Assembly (NCBI RefSeq): GCF_027580225.2
Contig: NW_027395276.1
Location: 1,843,001-1,907,000, forward strand
Origin: Misgurnus anguillicaudatus
Lineage: Eukaryota > Chordata > Actinopteri > Cypriniformes > Cobitidae
DNA: 64,000 nucleotides
Direction: 5' to 3'
A model generated the notes under the pieces. The model made no database searches. It saw nothing but the letters and a program-made list of their open reading frames with translations, and was not told the DNA's origin. Positions within the stretch are counted from its first letter, which is position 1. Each line of letters opens with the position of its first letter. A program made the position numbers and the translations under genes. Below, one piece after another: positions 44,398 to 57,223 of the stretch.

Positions 44398-44967
44398 ATT
44401 AAATGCTGTGTTATCAATTACAGGTGGTAGTTACTTGGGAATAACTGACCAATCAGAATCAAGCAATTCAAAGCACTGTGTATAAGTATTGTTATGCTTA
44501 ATAGCGTATTCACGTTGTTAGCTTAGCAACATTCTCAAACTACAGAACTTTACTGGACTCAAGTGAGTCGAGTCGCCCCAAGTTGCAGTTTTTGTGGAGT
44601 TGCTGCCAATGTAGAGCGTTTCAGAAAGGTTACATATGAGCTTTTATTTCAGCCAGGATGCTGTCTATGTAGGCAGTAGGTTTTAAACAGAACTTTTGTT
44701 TCGACCGTGTGGAAAGAGACTGCAGTGAATCTATGGTAAATGTTATTGACAAGCAGCTATTTTCGACTTGGCTCACCGCTGCCAAACCAATCATGTAGCG
44801 CTGCTGTGTTTGGCAGCGGATAGCGCTGTCATGTTGATTGTGTTTGTATGTAAGTGTGTGATGCTGAGATCTCAATGTCCTGTTTGATTTAGTGAAGTTG
44901 ACATTAAGATGTCCAGGCCTGTGTGAGACATGGCATGACTGTCATCACTACTGTGAATATACGTATT
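44398..44967. other. Intron sequence; nothing recognised
   Basis: No feature found. Confidence 0.4.
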
Positions 44968-45084
44968 AGCGGTGCTATAAAAACGAACTTAAGAAAATAT
45001 TGATCATGAGAATATGATGTGTTATGTGGACGATAACACCAGATGACAATAACATGATAACAGGCACAATTTGTCTTGTCTTAA

Positions 45085-45947
45085 AAGGATAGCTCAGCTC
45101 AGAGTTATATATTAGAAAATGTCCTGGCTGTTTTAAGCTTTAAAATGGGAGTGAATTGTGCTTCGGTTATTATCCGAAAGCTAGTTATTTTAGTTTGTAA
45201 AGTTTTAAAGGGGCCATGGCACAAGACTCTTTTAAGATGTCAAATAAATCTTTGGTGTCCCCGGAGCACATATGTGAAGTTTTAGCTCAAAATACTATAT
45301 AAATAATTTATTATAGCATGTTAAAATTGCCACTTTGTAGGTGTGTGCAAAAATGTGCCGTTTTGGGTGTGTCCTTTAAAATGCAAATGAGCTGATGAAA
45401 TTCAAACACTGATCACAATGATGGTGGTTTGTTGCAATTAAAACTCAATTGTGCTTTTCTCTGCAATAAATGTCAGTGCTGTGGTTGGATAGTGCAGATT
45501 AAGGGGTGATATTATTTTAATAAGAGAAAAATGACATCATAAGGAAAGCCACATTTCAACAACCTATTTTTTCATGGGCTTGTAGAGAATGGTTTACCAA
45601 AACTAAGTTACTGGGTTGATCTTTTTCTCATTTTCTAGGTTTATAGAAGCACTGGGGACCCAATCATAGCACTCAAACATGGAAAAAGTCAGATTTTCAT
45701 GCCATGGCCCCTTTAAATATTGATGCTTATCTTACAAAATCACACAGATTGCCTTCAGAAGGCCTCTATTAACCCCTTAGAAGCCGTGTGGATTACTTCT
45801 GTGAATGATGGATGGACATTTTGGGGCTTCAAATCAAACGCACCATTTATTATAAAGCTTGGAACAGCCAGTACATTTTCTAATAATCATATACATCGAG
45901 GATGACTTGAGGCTGAGTTAATTTTCATTTTTGGCTGAACTATCCCT
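45085..45947. mobile_element. agggatagttcaccc-type TTAA MITE, carrying another MITE
   Basis: TTAA at 45081-45084 and 45948-45951. Diverged ends aaggatagctcagctca and tttggctgaactatccct. Confidence 0.75.
45209..45712. mobile_element. TTAA MITE (aggggccatggcac ends)
   Basis: TTAA at 45205-45208 and 45713-45716. Ends aggggccatggcac and catgccatggcccct. The interior (gtttaccaaaactaagttac, aaatgagctgatgaaat) is related to the MITE at 28186-30246. Confidence 0.88.
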
Positions 45948-46066
45948 TTAAGACAGGACAAGTTTTGCCTGGCATCATGTTATTGTCCTCTGGTGTTATA
46001 TTATCCACATAACACATCAAATTTTCCTGATCAATATTTTCTTAAATTAATTTTTATAGTTACGCT

Positions 46067-46757
46067 CGTGTCTTCAGTTTGCTGTGGTAACACAACCCCA
46101 TCAGACAAAATGTATCGATTTATTTATTTTGCCTGTAATTAAATCTGTGCAATAAAATCAGTCAAAGAGATACACGTGTTTTAGATGGGCGAATCCAGGG
46201 GCGTCCTATATCACATTAACCTTGAATAGCTTTTATCCACTGCAGTCTTTTATGTCTTCTATTATTCAGCTCACTGGTCAAAAAAAGTCTTTGCTGGATA
46301 TTGTCTTTACTTGGGAAGTTGTGTGATTTTGAAAAGTCATACAGTACAGTAAGTGGCGGTTTCCCGGACAGGGGAATGTAATCTTTTACATTTTAATCCT
46401 TTATTTTTTTTATATTTTTAAACGTTTGTGTGCTGCTGCGCATCCATGTATGTGATAAGCAAATCCGTGTTGTCGTCCCATTTATAGGCGCATATTACTA
46501 AGACGCTCTTTAAATAACAAAAACACTATTGCTCCATTGACTTTAGACTTTAGACAAGGTTTTAGTTGGTCAATGACGCAGTCTATTTTAGTTGCCTCAA
46601 AAAAGCAATGCGCCAATGCGCCTGAACACAACTCGTTTTCAGACCAGAACGGCCATAGACGCAAAATTGCAAACAACAAATGCATTTGCTATTTAAACAA
46701 CGTGGCGCTAAACTTGAAAATGATAATTGCGCCGGGTTCAAACTAGCAAAAGACCCT
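46067..46757. other. Intron sequence; nothing recognised
   Basis: No feature found. Confidence 0.4.
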
Positions 46758-46907
46758 TAGGGGCCCTTAGTGTTTTATAAGTTAGGTAAGAGCACCACCT
46801 GGTGGAAAATAACGGAAATATAGATTGCCGTAAAAACCCGTCAGGGAAGTGTCAATGACAGGGAAGCGTTTTCTCTTAATTGACTCAAGATAACTCGTCG
46901 TCAAGAG
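46758..46907. mobile_element. Partial TTAACTCTTTC element
   Basis: caccacctggtggaaaataa and agcgttttctcttaattgac match the family. The palindromic end has decayed (ttgactcaagataactcg). Confidence 0.7.
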
Positions 46908-46910
46908 TTA

Positions 46911-47150
46911 GGGGTGGTTTCCCGGGCAGGAATTAGCTTAAGCCAGGACTAGGCCTTGGTTTAATTATGAAATAGAACTAGTTTTAACAAACATGCCTTA
47001 CTAAAAACATTACTTGTGTGCATTTTGAGGCAAAACAAAGGGCAATGATGTATTTTAAGATATGTCAGTGCGAGTTTTTTTTTTTTTTTTGATAGCTCTT
47101 CATTTATTTTAGTCTAGGACTAGTCTAATCCCTGTCTGGAAAACCACCCC
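46911..47150. mobile_element. Harbinger-like MITE (ggggtggtttcccgggcagg ends)
   Basis: 240 bp. Ends ggggtggtttcccgg and ctggaaaaccacccc. 3-bp TSD TTA at 46908-46910 and 47151-47153. A related copy, nested, is at 56380-57071. Confidence 0.88.
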
Positions 47151-47153
47151 TTA

Positions 47154-48281
47154 ATGTTTTGTTGAAACATTGGGCTATTTAAAATGATTGTGGTATTGTA
47201 TGCATTAGCTAAACTATTTAACAGAATCGCTTATATAATGCATATATTTTTTCTTTTTGCAATGCAAATAGTGGAGGTGATCGTACTCCATGTATTTATG
47301 TTTATGTATTGTTGCACTATGTTACCGTGTAGTTTATGCCCCTACTTTGAACCCTTGAACGTACTGCAAAATATGTTTAAAATAAAAGCAAAATAAATAT
47401 GTGCATAACGTTAAACTATCATTTTGCATTGCCGTTTAGATATAGCAACTTTTGTATTTTTGATCATTATAAGCTTTTCTTTAAATATTGAAACGATGGT
47501 ATCTCACTTGAAAACTTAAAATGTATTAAATCCTGCGGAATAAAATATTTTTGTTAAAATACGTTTTTTTTGCTATGTTAAGAAAATGTAGTAATTCCAG
47601 CATCTTTGTACCATTGTCATTGCGACCAAACTTTTAATCTTTTTGTCGGTTGACGTTGTATGTAGCAGAGAGAATGCATATGGTGACTGCAAGTGACGTC
47701 ACTGCCAAGCACTTTGATTAAGAATGCAAGACCCTTCTCAAAGCCGTGTTAGTAAATCAGCTGAATTTTAAAAAATAACACTTTTAAAAGGAAAATTTAT
47801 CGGAATGGAAAACTAATAACCTTGCTGTGACACACGCATCGCCGCACTCATATCTCAGTGCGGTTACGCAGATTCGCAGAGGTTTGGAGAGACCGGGGAA
47901 TATTACAACTTAAAGGTCACTGTCTGAGACCCAAATACTGCGCTTTATCATTCCCAGAAGATCTCATAACCCCACAGATCTCTGCACTTCATTTCTAATG
48001 TTTGCCTTCGTGGCCTTTCTCATTCTCTCAAAAGATGGAGCTATTCATTTTCTCCTGCGTTTTGCCCGCCGACAGATAATGCAGCTGTAGCCCACAGGAG
48101 GAACAAGTCCCTGCGTTATCAATCTCTCTCTCTCTCTTTCACTCTTTTTATTTCTCTCTGTCTATCTGTCTCTTTTTATCTGTCTCTCTCACTCTCTCTC
48201 TCTGTCAGTTTCTCTCTCTCTCTCTGCATCTCTTTCATTGTCTGTATGTCGGTCTCTCTCTCCCACTCTCGCTTTAACACT

Positions 48282-48322
<41 letters not shown>

Positions 48323-48470
48323 TCTTGTGTCAGTCTGTTTCAGTCTAACCTCAGCTCTCTTGTTTAGGTTCAAATGCACATATAAAAAATATGAAATATT
48401 AGAGGAACAGTATATCTATGAAAGTTTAGGAATTATAGTGTATTTGGTACACAGCAGATGGTAGCATACA
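47154..48470. other. Intron sequence with TC-rich tracts
   Basis: Pyrimidine-rich low complexity from 48123 to 48322, including pure (CT)n at about 48284-48318. Otherwise nothing recognised. Confidence 0.5.
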
Positions 48471-50048
48471 TTAACTCTTTCGCCGCCATTGACGAGATAT
48501 CTCGTCAATTAAGAGAAAACGCTTCCCCGCCAATGACGAGATTTTCCGTCTTTCCGCAATACCGCTATTATCCACCAGGTGGTTTCCGCAACTTATACAA
48601 CCCGGAAGTAGCTCCTCACGTGAAAGAGAAAGAACTCCGTGTATGTTTTAAAGATCGCTCTGCATCTGATCTCTATTAAAAGTCCTTCGCAAAAATGGAA
48701 TTATCTCAGCTTTTTGCTCAAAATTGGGTGTTTTTGAAGAAACCTACCCATGTTTGAGAGGTGATTACAAGAAAAATAATGAAGGTGGGATGAAACAGGG
48801 TTTTTTTTGTTTGAAAGCAGAGGGTCTGATCTTTCTCCTGATATATTGTTTGTTTATTAGGGGTGGCACGGTTCACAAAACCCTCGGTTCGGTTCGTATC
48901 ACGGTTCTATGGTCACGGTTCTCGGTTCAGTACGGTTCTTGTTGTTATTTTTTTTTTACACTCAGAAATGTATTATCTTATTAATGTATTAATTATCCAT
49001 AATTTAGGATACAGTATTAAAAAAAGTTATATCATGTAATCATGCACAAACTGAATTTGACTTTAAGCACATTATTGGGAACATCCCTGTGGAAAGCCAG
49101 GCGAGATTTTGACACAGCGAGAGGGAAGACATTGATGATTTCAACATGCTTTTCATTTATTTGGCAAAAAAGAGAATGTGTATTGCCATCTACATGAACT
49201 TTGTGTGCATTTTTAGCACACAAAGATAAAAATGCCAACTTCAGTGTAGCTTTAAGATTTATCACTGAGAGGCTGCTTAAATACTGCAGAGAGTATATGT
49301 GGACGAGAGAGAAACATAACGTTTACACATGTAATATTTAAATCCGTCTCTTTTGTCCACTTTTGACCATTTCTGTCTTGATTACTTTAAGGGGCAGTTT
49401 ATGAAATAAGATCGCGCAACTTTCACACGCTAGCAAAATGAAACTACGCGGAAATCAGCCGCTTTCGTTTTATCAACGAAAGGCTAAAAATAGCGCTGAA
49501 TACGAAAAGACGTAAAACAGTGTTCATTACCTCAGATTAGATAAATGGTCGGAGAGAAGGCTGTCGCGTGTGGCTGTATCTATTGTTTTATTTCCGCTGT
49601 CATCATAGGTAACATGAAATAAAAATGTTTCCACACACCAAACTTATACGACGCTGGCGCATCCTCCAGCTGCGGGCAGACTTCTTTTTCTCTCCCTCTT
49701 GCCATTTCTACACGTAACATGACCGGCAGCACTCACTCTCCACACCAGTCACCTCTTCTTTCGCGCTATTCGCGAAAGGGGAACACGTTATCTGAGGTCA
49801 CATACAGGGCACGAGGCTACATACATTGCGCATGCCATGAACCGTTGAACCGTACGACACACACGCGCTCCAAACCGAGACAAGCAAACCGAACGGTTCG
49901 GATTTTTTTCATGAACCGCGCCACCCCTATTGTTTATATATTTAAAGAAGAACATTTTCTGGAAGACATTAAACTTTTGTGAAAATCATGACAAATGCTG
50001 GCGCTGGCTGGCAACTTTTTTTAAAAACGCTGGCGGGGAAAGAGTTAA
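48471..50048. mobile_element. TTAACTCTTTC element split by a hAT
   Basis: TTAA ends at 48471-48474 and 50045-50048. Orientation is opposite to copy 1, with the 22-bp palindrome at 48488-48509. Pieces flank the hAT at 48858-49929. Confidence 0.85.
48858..49929. mobile_element. hAT element (taggggtggcacggttca ends)
   Basis: 1,072 bp. Ends taggggtggcacggttca and tgaaccgcgccaccccta. A perfect 8-bp TSD, ttgtttat, lies at 48850-48857 and 49930-49937. Near both ends are repeated ggttcggttc / gaaccgt words. No transposase. Confidence 0.95.
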
Positions 50049-51240
50049 GCAGGCCCAAACGAAGTCCGCACCCCCAGATTTCTGCGGAAAACTCACCGGA
50101 ATTCCGCAGATTTAATGCCAAGCGCACATTCACTGAGTGTTTGTGAGCTGTCATTGCTATAATTATTTTTAATGATGAAGAGCACGAACCATTTAATATT
50201 ATGGATTAAATAAAACGTAACGCTCTGGGGCGGATCCGCAATGGATCCAGACCGGAGCTGCCGACTTCGGAGCGGATCCGCAAGCTCTCACTTGACTCTG
50301 TCGTATGTGACATGACAGTCAGCACTCAGTTTGCAAGACGTATGCTCTTGTTATGTTTTAATATAAAGTTATATTTACATTGCGTTGTAAGATGATAAAA
50401 TTATCTTAACACGTGCTAAATTTATAATGAGAACGTATTAACACAAGCTAATTTATGCTAATATTTAACACTATAAACAATAATATATGTAGTTTTTTAT
50501 ACAAAATATATAATTTTATCTTGAAATGCACATTATCTGGTTCATGATAGGTCCAGTTTAATTCAGGATCTGGTTTGGTGTATTAATTTTCATTGTACAT
50601 TTACACCTTAAAATCGCCACGAAACGGAAGTAGTGATTGTCTTATTTTCCCCGTGGTGACGTATATCCGAGTGAACCGGCTTCTGAAATGAAATAAAAGG
50701 TGGGGCTCGGCTTGAATTTGTCCATTGAGTATTAATTCGATCGTTTGAAGTTGGGTTACGTTGCTAATTGCTAATCGCTGTGATCTTTTCCTGTACCCTG
50801 CCCACATGCCATACCTTATGACCGGAAGTAAAGAGAGATCGTTTTGAGGAAGGGAGGAGATTTGCATTTTTGATTATGAGGACACATAAAAAAAACCATA
50901 ATATTCCAATTTCATTTCGACTAAAATCTCTGTATATCTTTTAAAAAACATTCAAAGGCGTGGTGCATGATTTTTGAAAAACACTTTGGAAAAGGGAGTC
51001 GGGCCGAGCACCAAAACACTACTGACGTCTACTAACAGACATCATTGCCAGGGTTGCTTATGTGTGGGGCAGGTCTTTCAAAAGACGGTCCAGATTTTAT
51101 TGGGATAGGGGCGTGTTTGTTTAGGTGATTTCAAATGTCAACATTGGCTTTCAGAGATCATTCCGCAGATTTTTTTTCAAAAGAATTCCACAGAAAAGCA
51201 AAAAAATCAGCAGATCCCATCTGGCAGATTCCCAAGGTGG
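50049..51240. repeat. Repeat-rich stretch with ccgcagattt words
   Basis: cagatttctgcggaaaactc near 50078 and cattccgcagatttttttt near 51162 look like ends of one element with a later insertion between them, but no TSD was found. 50945-51165 is a dispersed repeat inverted relative to 26185-26392. Confidence 0.45.
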
Positions 51241-53020
51241 GACACAAGCCATATCCAAAGTCCTGAATATTATAGTATCATACTATATCTATATTTTATA
51301 TAGAATGTGTATTATACAGTATGTGTATAATAAAGTCACTGTTTTCTACATAAACTCGTCTTACGTTTGTGAATATAACCTTCACATCAGAGCAGAGATT
51401 TGATTGGCTGCTAATACGGTATGACTTCGAGAGGAGAGGATCTGTATACTTGGCTGAAAAGATATTCAATTAAATAGTCTCTTAATTTTAATGTCTTTTC
51501 TTCTCTCTCTGTCTTACCCTTTCACTTCCTTTCTATTCATTTTCCTTGCTCTCTCTCTCTTTCCATATTTTGCAGAATTTCTTCCATTTTATAATTGCAT
51601 TTTTCCCCTTTTTCATCTTGTTGGCCCCGTGCTGAAAGACTGACAGCTTAATCAGAATTAATTGGCCGCTTGCACCGTCCACATTTCTCCTTGCTCTCTT
51701 GTAATGTTTTATTCATCTGTAATTTTGTCATGCAAAATTAATTGCATTTAATAATACATTGGTACTCCATAGGTTAGAGACAGATCCACATTAATGTACA
51801 AGTGTTTAGCGCACCGCTGACGCTAATTAAACGAATGGATAATGAAATGGAAAAGAGAAAAAAAAACAAAGAATGCGAACGGAATAAGAAAAATGAAACG
51901 TTTCGAAAAAGAAATATGGGTTGTATGTTTCCAGTTCAAAACACTTTTTTAATTTTTAATTCTGTTAGTTTCATATCTCCTCTTGAAGTAGTGCATCTGA
52001 AATTGACCAATCAGTAAAGAATCCTGATTAAACTGATTGGCTGTCATCAATGCAATAAAAATGATCGGCTTCAGCGGCATGATTTTGTGTGGATCTGAAG
52101 AGAAAAACATAGTGGGGAATCTTTGGTATAGGAATAATAAATATTATGATAGATAACCTTTATTGGTCAGAATATAAGACAATTGCCTACAAATGAACTT
52201 CCAGACCTAATTTAATCTTAGTCATTTTACTGTTTTTTTTTAGGATAGATCATCTGAAGTTTTCTCACATTATACAGAATAATTTAATACAGTGATAAAC
52301 AGTTTCAATGGTGTTTCTGTATGTATCTGACATTACTGAAAAACCTCGGTGAGATTTCAGAAAACTCACAGAGACTTCACACTGAAGGTAGGAAGTGTTA
52401 GTTTAGTAAAAGACGGCGTGCCATTACTTTACATAATTCATTCATCTATCAGAATGGTATCTCTGTTTTGGGAGTTGTTTCGGGCATGTGTTAGTGTGCG
52501 TGGTATAGAGGTGTTGTTTTTCATTATAGAGGCACTTCCTACAATCCATCCGTGCAATGGTGAACAGTTGGTATTAAGTCTGTGGGGAAAACGCACATTT
52601 TGACACGCTTACTCTTTGTGCTGTGTTTTACTGCTTTGTGCGTCACTCGTGTGTGTGTCCGTCTTTAGAGCTTCATTTCTGTATTTTCTTAATCAAACGT
52701 GTGAAAAGTGTGTCGTGCTGAGATGCATGTGTGAAAATTTGCCGCCCAATACACCGGACAGGTTATCTTTATGCCTAACACATTCGAATGATCACATAAT
52801 GCATAACATTGGAAAATACACACGGAAGAAGTCTTTTAAAGGTTTTATAAAAAGCATTCTGTTTTTTACAATAGTTAAGACTTCGTCAAATAATGGATTA
52901 CATTTTAGTTTGATTAGATTTTGTCTTTTTCTAAACCTGTTCGTATTTTTGTATGCACATCAAAAGTGAATATTTGCATTGCGTTACTGGCTCTAGTTTA
53001 GTTTTTATGGCTTTTGAAGT
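51241..53020. other. Intron sequence; nothing recognised
   Basis: Several open frames up to 117 codons (52616-52969, +) lack recognisable domains. A short TC patch lies near 51503. Confidence 0.45.
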
Positions 53021-53024
53021 TTAA

Positions 53025-53650
53025 AGGTGCAGTGTGTAATTTTTAGAAGAATCTCATGACAGAAATGCTAAATAATATACAGAACTATATTGTCAAGGGT
53101 GTATGAAGACCTTTCATAATAAATCGTTATGTTTTTATTACCTTAGAATGAGACGTTTTTATCTACATACCGAGGGTCCCCTTACATGGAAGTTGCCATT
53201 TTGTGCCGTCATGTTTCTACGGATCCCTTAGAGGGACACAAGGCAGCATTTTAATGTTAATAAATCATCTTCGTAAGTCGGTATATGGTTAAATGACTCA
53301 TTACATGACGAATGAAGACCCTCTCGCCCGCCCCTACCGTCTGTAGGAAGAATACCCCACTTGCAAGTTCGCTGTATCCGACCCGGTGTCCTTCAGTCTC
53401 GTAAAGTCTCATATATAGAAAGCATTTACTCCCAGACACTAGGGGGAGCTAGTAGAGAAATAATACTCAGACTTGCCTGGTGTGCCTTTAACGGACAAAC
53501 TTTTGTCTCCGATGATGACGTGTTTGTCCGGTGGCGGCTACCGTAGTTTCTCTATGCGTTTCAAAAGTGAGAGGTGATCAGTGAACTGAGCCATTGGTTG
53601 CGATTCGTAACCTCACCACTAGATGCCGCTAAAATGTACACACTGCACCT
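53025..53650. mobile_element. TTAA MITE (aggtgcagtgtgtaa family) with an internal insertion
   Basis: TTAA at 53021-53024 and 53651-53654. About 260 bases near 53226-53487 are absent from the other family copies and probably represent an insertion, whose ends are unclear. Confidence 0.85.
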
Positions 53651-53654
53651 TTAA

Positions 53655-54078
53655 ATGCGTAAAAGATTTAGACTTCCAAATTCATAAACATTGTATTGTA
53701 AATATTATCTTGTTGGACAAACATGTAAGTTTCATGATCTTTAGTTAAACACAGATCTTATTTTTTGCGATAATCCAAAAGTCTATTGGAAAAATGAATA
53801 GGCTTTTTGTCGAGGGAACCAGTGTCCCACTAACTTCCGGGTTTGGCCTAAAAAAAAACGTCATCTCTGCGGCACTCTATAAGCAACATACTGTAAAGGT
53901 TAATTTTCCCAAAATAATTCTGTCATGATTTGCTTACTCTCATGTTATGCATTATATTTAAAATCTTTCGAACCTTTACAATGGCTGTATGTGTAGCACA
54001 GAATGTATTTACATTTTTTTTCTTTATTTTTTCCAGCGGTTGGCTCCAAAAGGGAGTCAGTTCCCATAGACCTCTGTG
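53655..54078. other. Intron sequence; nothing recognised
   Basis: No feature found. Confidence 0.4.
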
Positions 54079-54495
54079 TTAACTCTTTCCCTGCCAGCAT
54101 TTAAAAAAAAAAAGTTGCCAGCCAGCGGCAGCATTTTTCATGATTTTTACAAAAGTTTAATGCCTTCCAGAAAATTTTATTTTTTTTAATATATAAACAT
54201 ATATCAAATGAAAAAAAAATTCATTCTACCTTGATAAGTTCTCTTCTTATCACCTCTGAAATGGGTAGGTTTCTTCAAAAACACCCAATTTTGAGCATAA
54301 AGCCAAAATAATTCAATTTTTGTGAATCTGAATCTGATCTCTTTCACGTGAGGCGTTGCTTCCAGGTTGTATAAGTTGCGGAACCACCTGGTGGATAATA
54401 GCGGTATTGCAGATTGCCAGAAATACTCGTCGCTGGCAGGGAAACGTTTCCTCTTAATTGTCAAGTTAACTCGTCAATGGCGGGGAAAGAGTTAA
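54079..54495. mobile_element. TTAACTCTTTC element, diverged copy
   Basis: TTAA ends at 54079-54082 and 54492-54495. The palindromic end has decayed to aattgtcaagttaactcgtc. Confidence 0.85.
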
Positions 54496-56379
54496 ACTCC
54501 CCAACTTCACAGCAGAAAATAATGTTTTGTACAGTCTGGTACAAAAACTGTTTTTAGTCTATATAGCTAATTTTGCCCATCATGACAACTGTGAGGTGGT
54601 GAATTTTTTTGTAACGCATCCGTTTAACTTATATTAAGCCTTATGGTACATTCACACGGGGCGTAGGCGTTAACGCTTAACGGAAGGCTTGTCTGAAGCG
54701 TGGCCAACAGCCAATCACAGTGGCCACAAAAGATACTCCGTAAATGTAATTGGCTGGCTCTGCCTAGGTTATTTGCATAAGGCAATCTGATTGGCTGACG
54801 CACACGTTGCTGCTTGAAAAGTTGAGAAATGTTCAACTTCTGCCGCGAGCAACAGCACTGACGTGGCGCCGACGGATCCACAATTCAGGCCGGCAACGCA
54901 TGACGTCACCCATTAAAAGTGAATGGGAAGCGTTAACACTGTAAATGCGCCGTTAAAGTTCTGCATAAAATTAAGGGCGTGGCCACTTGAGTGACGGGTG
55001 AACTGCCACTGCTGTCACTAGAGTCGAGCTAGGCGGGCGTGGTTTCAGCTACCAGCCACCTCAGCTTCACCCGCGCCCGGCCTCTTTTCCCCTTTTCGGT
55101 TATCCGCGAGTGATGCCCGGTGATGCCAAGATGGCGATGGCAGGCGCCGACTACTATTGGCTTTAAAAGAGCTCTTCACAAACCTATGGGTGACATCACT
55201 GACACTACGTCCATTTTTTTAGTCTATGCATTTTCCTTTATTGTTCCTACAATCATTGTTTATTTAGTCATTTATTTATAGCTGCTATTAAACCAGCACT
55301 GGTTATCTGTTTTTCTGAACAATGGCAGATAAGCGGTGAATGTTGAATTAATTCCATTTTGTTCTGCTTGTGGTGTAAAAATTACGAACTTTATTTTTAG
55401 ACACAGCCTGTCACACGGATATACAGATCTGTGGGCAGTCTTTGTACTTCAGTTGATTTACTACAGTAACATGTAAAAGCAGTGGAAATGTGCTTATTAA
55501 AAGGATTTCTGCATGCTTTGCATCTGTGTTTTCGGCATGTGCGTAACAGATGGAGTGCTGTCTTCAGTTGATTGCCTGTGTTTCCACTCTTGCTGTCTTT
55601 CTCATATATGCGCGTTGTCACTCCATCTCTTACACTTTCTCCAACACTCCCAAAATTATCAAGAACTGGCTCTTTACCAAAATATACAGAGCTGCCTTGA
55701 TAACATTCCTGACATACAGCATCCTAATTAAAATGGATTCTTAAGGGTGCTTCTTATGTAAAGTGTGTGACTAACGATGCATTTTGATATAGGCGACTAG
55801 ATTTATACTTTTGACAGATGCTTTTATTTAAAACAACTTACAATGCATTGAAGTTATACATAAAATGATATATAATACTATTAATAATAGGTATAAATAT
55901 GGGGTAATAGCAATGTTCCCTCTTAGTTGCATGCGTGCGCGGCCACACAAACTAACTAAAGAAATGAGCAAATGGGCATAGCGTAACAAGGATTTTCATT
56001 TTATTCATATGGAAGTTGAGCTTTATGCTCATTGTGGGACTGAAAGCAGAGAGAAGAAAGCATTAAAAGTAGGCGAGAGCATCTTTATGCAAATATCAAG
56101 CAAAAAACACCCTGCGACAGCCAATCGTTGTGCATTATATATTTTTTGATGTTTGCAGAACTAGTGATTTCTGAGCTATAATCATGTCTTATTTACATTT
56201 AAATGTGTGTGTTTTTTTTAGGGTTGCCTTGAACATTTGCTGTATTGTTCAGCCGTTTTGAACTGTAGGTGGTAGGTAACGCCAATAAAGTGTTTAGTTT
56301 GCAAAAACTGCATTTATAAGAAGTCAAGGAAATGTAATCAGGGTGAAAACTTTTTCGAAGGCGTGCTATACATTAATTA
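54496..56379. other. Intron sequence; weak repeat traces only
   Basis: 55795-55860 (tgacagatgcttttatttaa, caacttacaatgcattgaa) is an antisense L2/SINE-like tail. The GC-richer patch at 54650-55150 may contain old repeat ends (acattcacacggggcgt). No exon seen. Confidence 0.45.
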
Positions 56380-57071
56380 TGAGCAGTTTCCCGGACAGGG
56401 CTTATCCTAGTCCCAGACTAAAATGCATGTTTAAGCTGCCTTAATTTAAAAATACCTTGCGCTGACATATTTTAACATATCAGTGCTATTGTTTTGTCTC
56501 AAGATGTATACCAGTATTGTTTTTTTGTAAGGTTTGTTTGTAAAAACGACTTAAAGGGACACTGCGCAATGATATTACGCAGGGCCCGAAAATAGTCCCC
56601 TGCTATTGAAAGTTACCAAGGGGACTACTTTCGGGTGCTGCGTAATATCATTGCGCCTCCTGCAGCCATGTTACGGCAGCAAAGTCATTGATTATTATGC
56701 CAGAATGAAAGTATAGTTCCTAGCCATATCGGCCTAGAAAATAACAACTTTTAATTTTCAGTCGGTCTTAGTACACGATGTAACTACAGAAGAGTCAAGT
56801 TTAAAATAGGAAAAATATTAAAACTCTTTGGTTATTTTTTAGCGTGATGCTAATGGTCTAATCAGATTCAATGGATTATGCTAAGCTATGCTAAAAGTGG
56901 TAGCACCAGACCCGGAGATCAGCTGAATGGATTCCAAAACGGTAAAAATCAAATGTTTAACTCTAGGGGAGCTGGAAAATGAGTATATTTTCAAAAAAAA
57001 GTGGAGTGTCCCTTTAATATAACCAATGCCTAGTCCTGGATTAATCTAAACCCTGTTTGGGAAATAGCCCC
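56380..57071. mobile_element. Harbinger-like MITE (cagtttcccggacaggg) split by a TTAA MITE
   Basis: Ends gagcagtttcccggacaggg and ccctgtttgggaaatagccc, related to 46911-47150. Interrupted by 56555-57013. Confidence 0.75.
56555..57013. mobile_element. TTAA MITE (agggacactgcgc ... gagtgtccct ends)
   Basis: TTAA at 56551-56554 and 57014-57017. Near the left end is an internal hairpin, gcgcaatgatattacgcag against gctgcgtaatatcattgcgc (56564-56656). Confidence 0.85.
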
Positions 57072-57223
57072 TAAGTGTATTAAACATGTCCCAAAGCGAA
57101 AGCATTTCAGCTTTGCCAGTGGCACTGAACAACGCAATGGAAAAACACTGTATTCAAATATTTGTTTATTTAAATGACATCAATTATTTTTAAAGTTTTA
57201 TGTATTTGTAATTTTGTCACAAT

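Larger units (their letters stand above)
44968..46066. mobile_element. Foldback element enclosing two nested TTAA MITEs
   Basis: The arms 44968-45084 and 45948-46066 are inverted copies (agcggtgctataaaaacg / tttttatagttacgct; gatgtgttatgtgga / ccacataacacatc). The centre is filled by 45085-45947, which holds 45209-45712. Confidence 0.85.
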
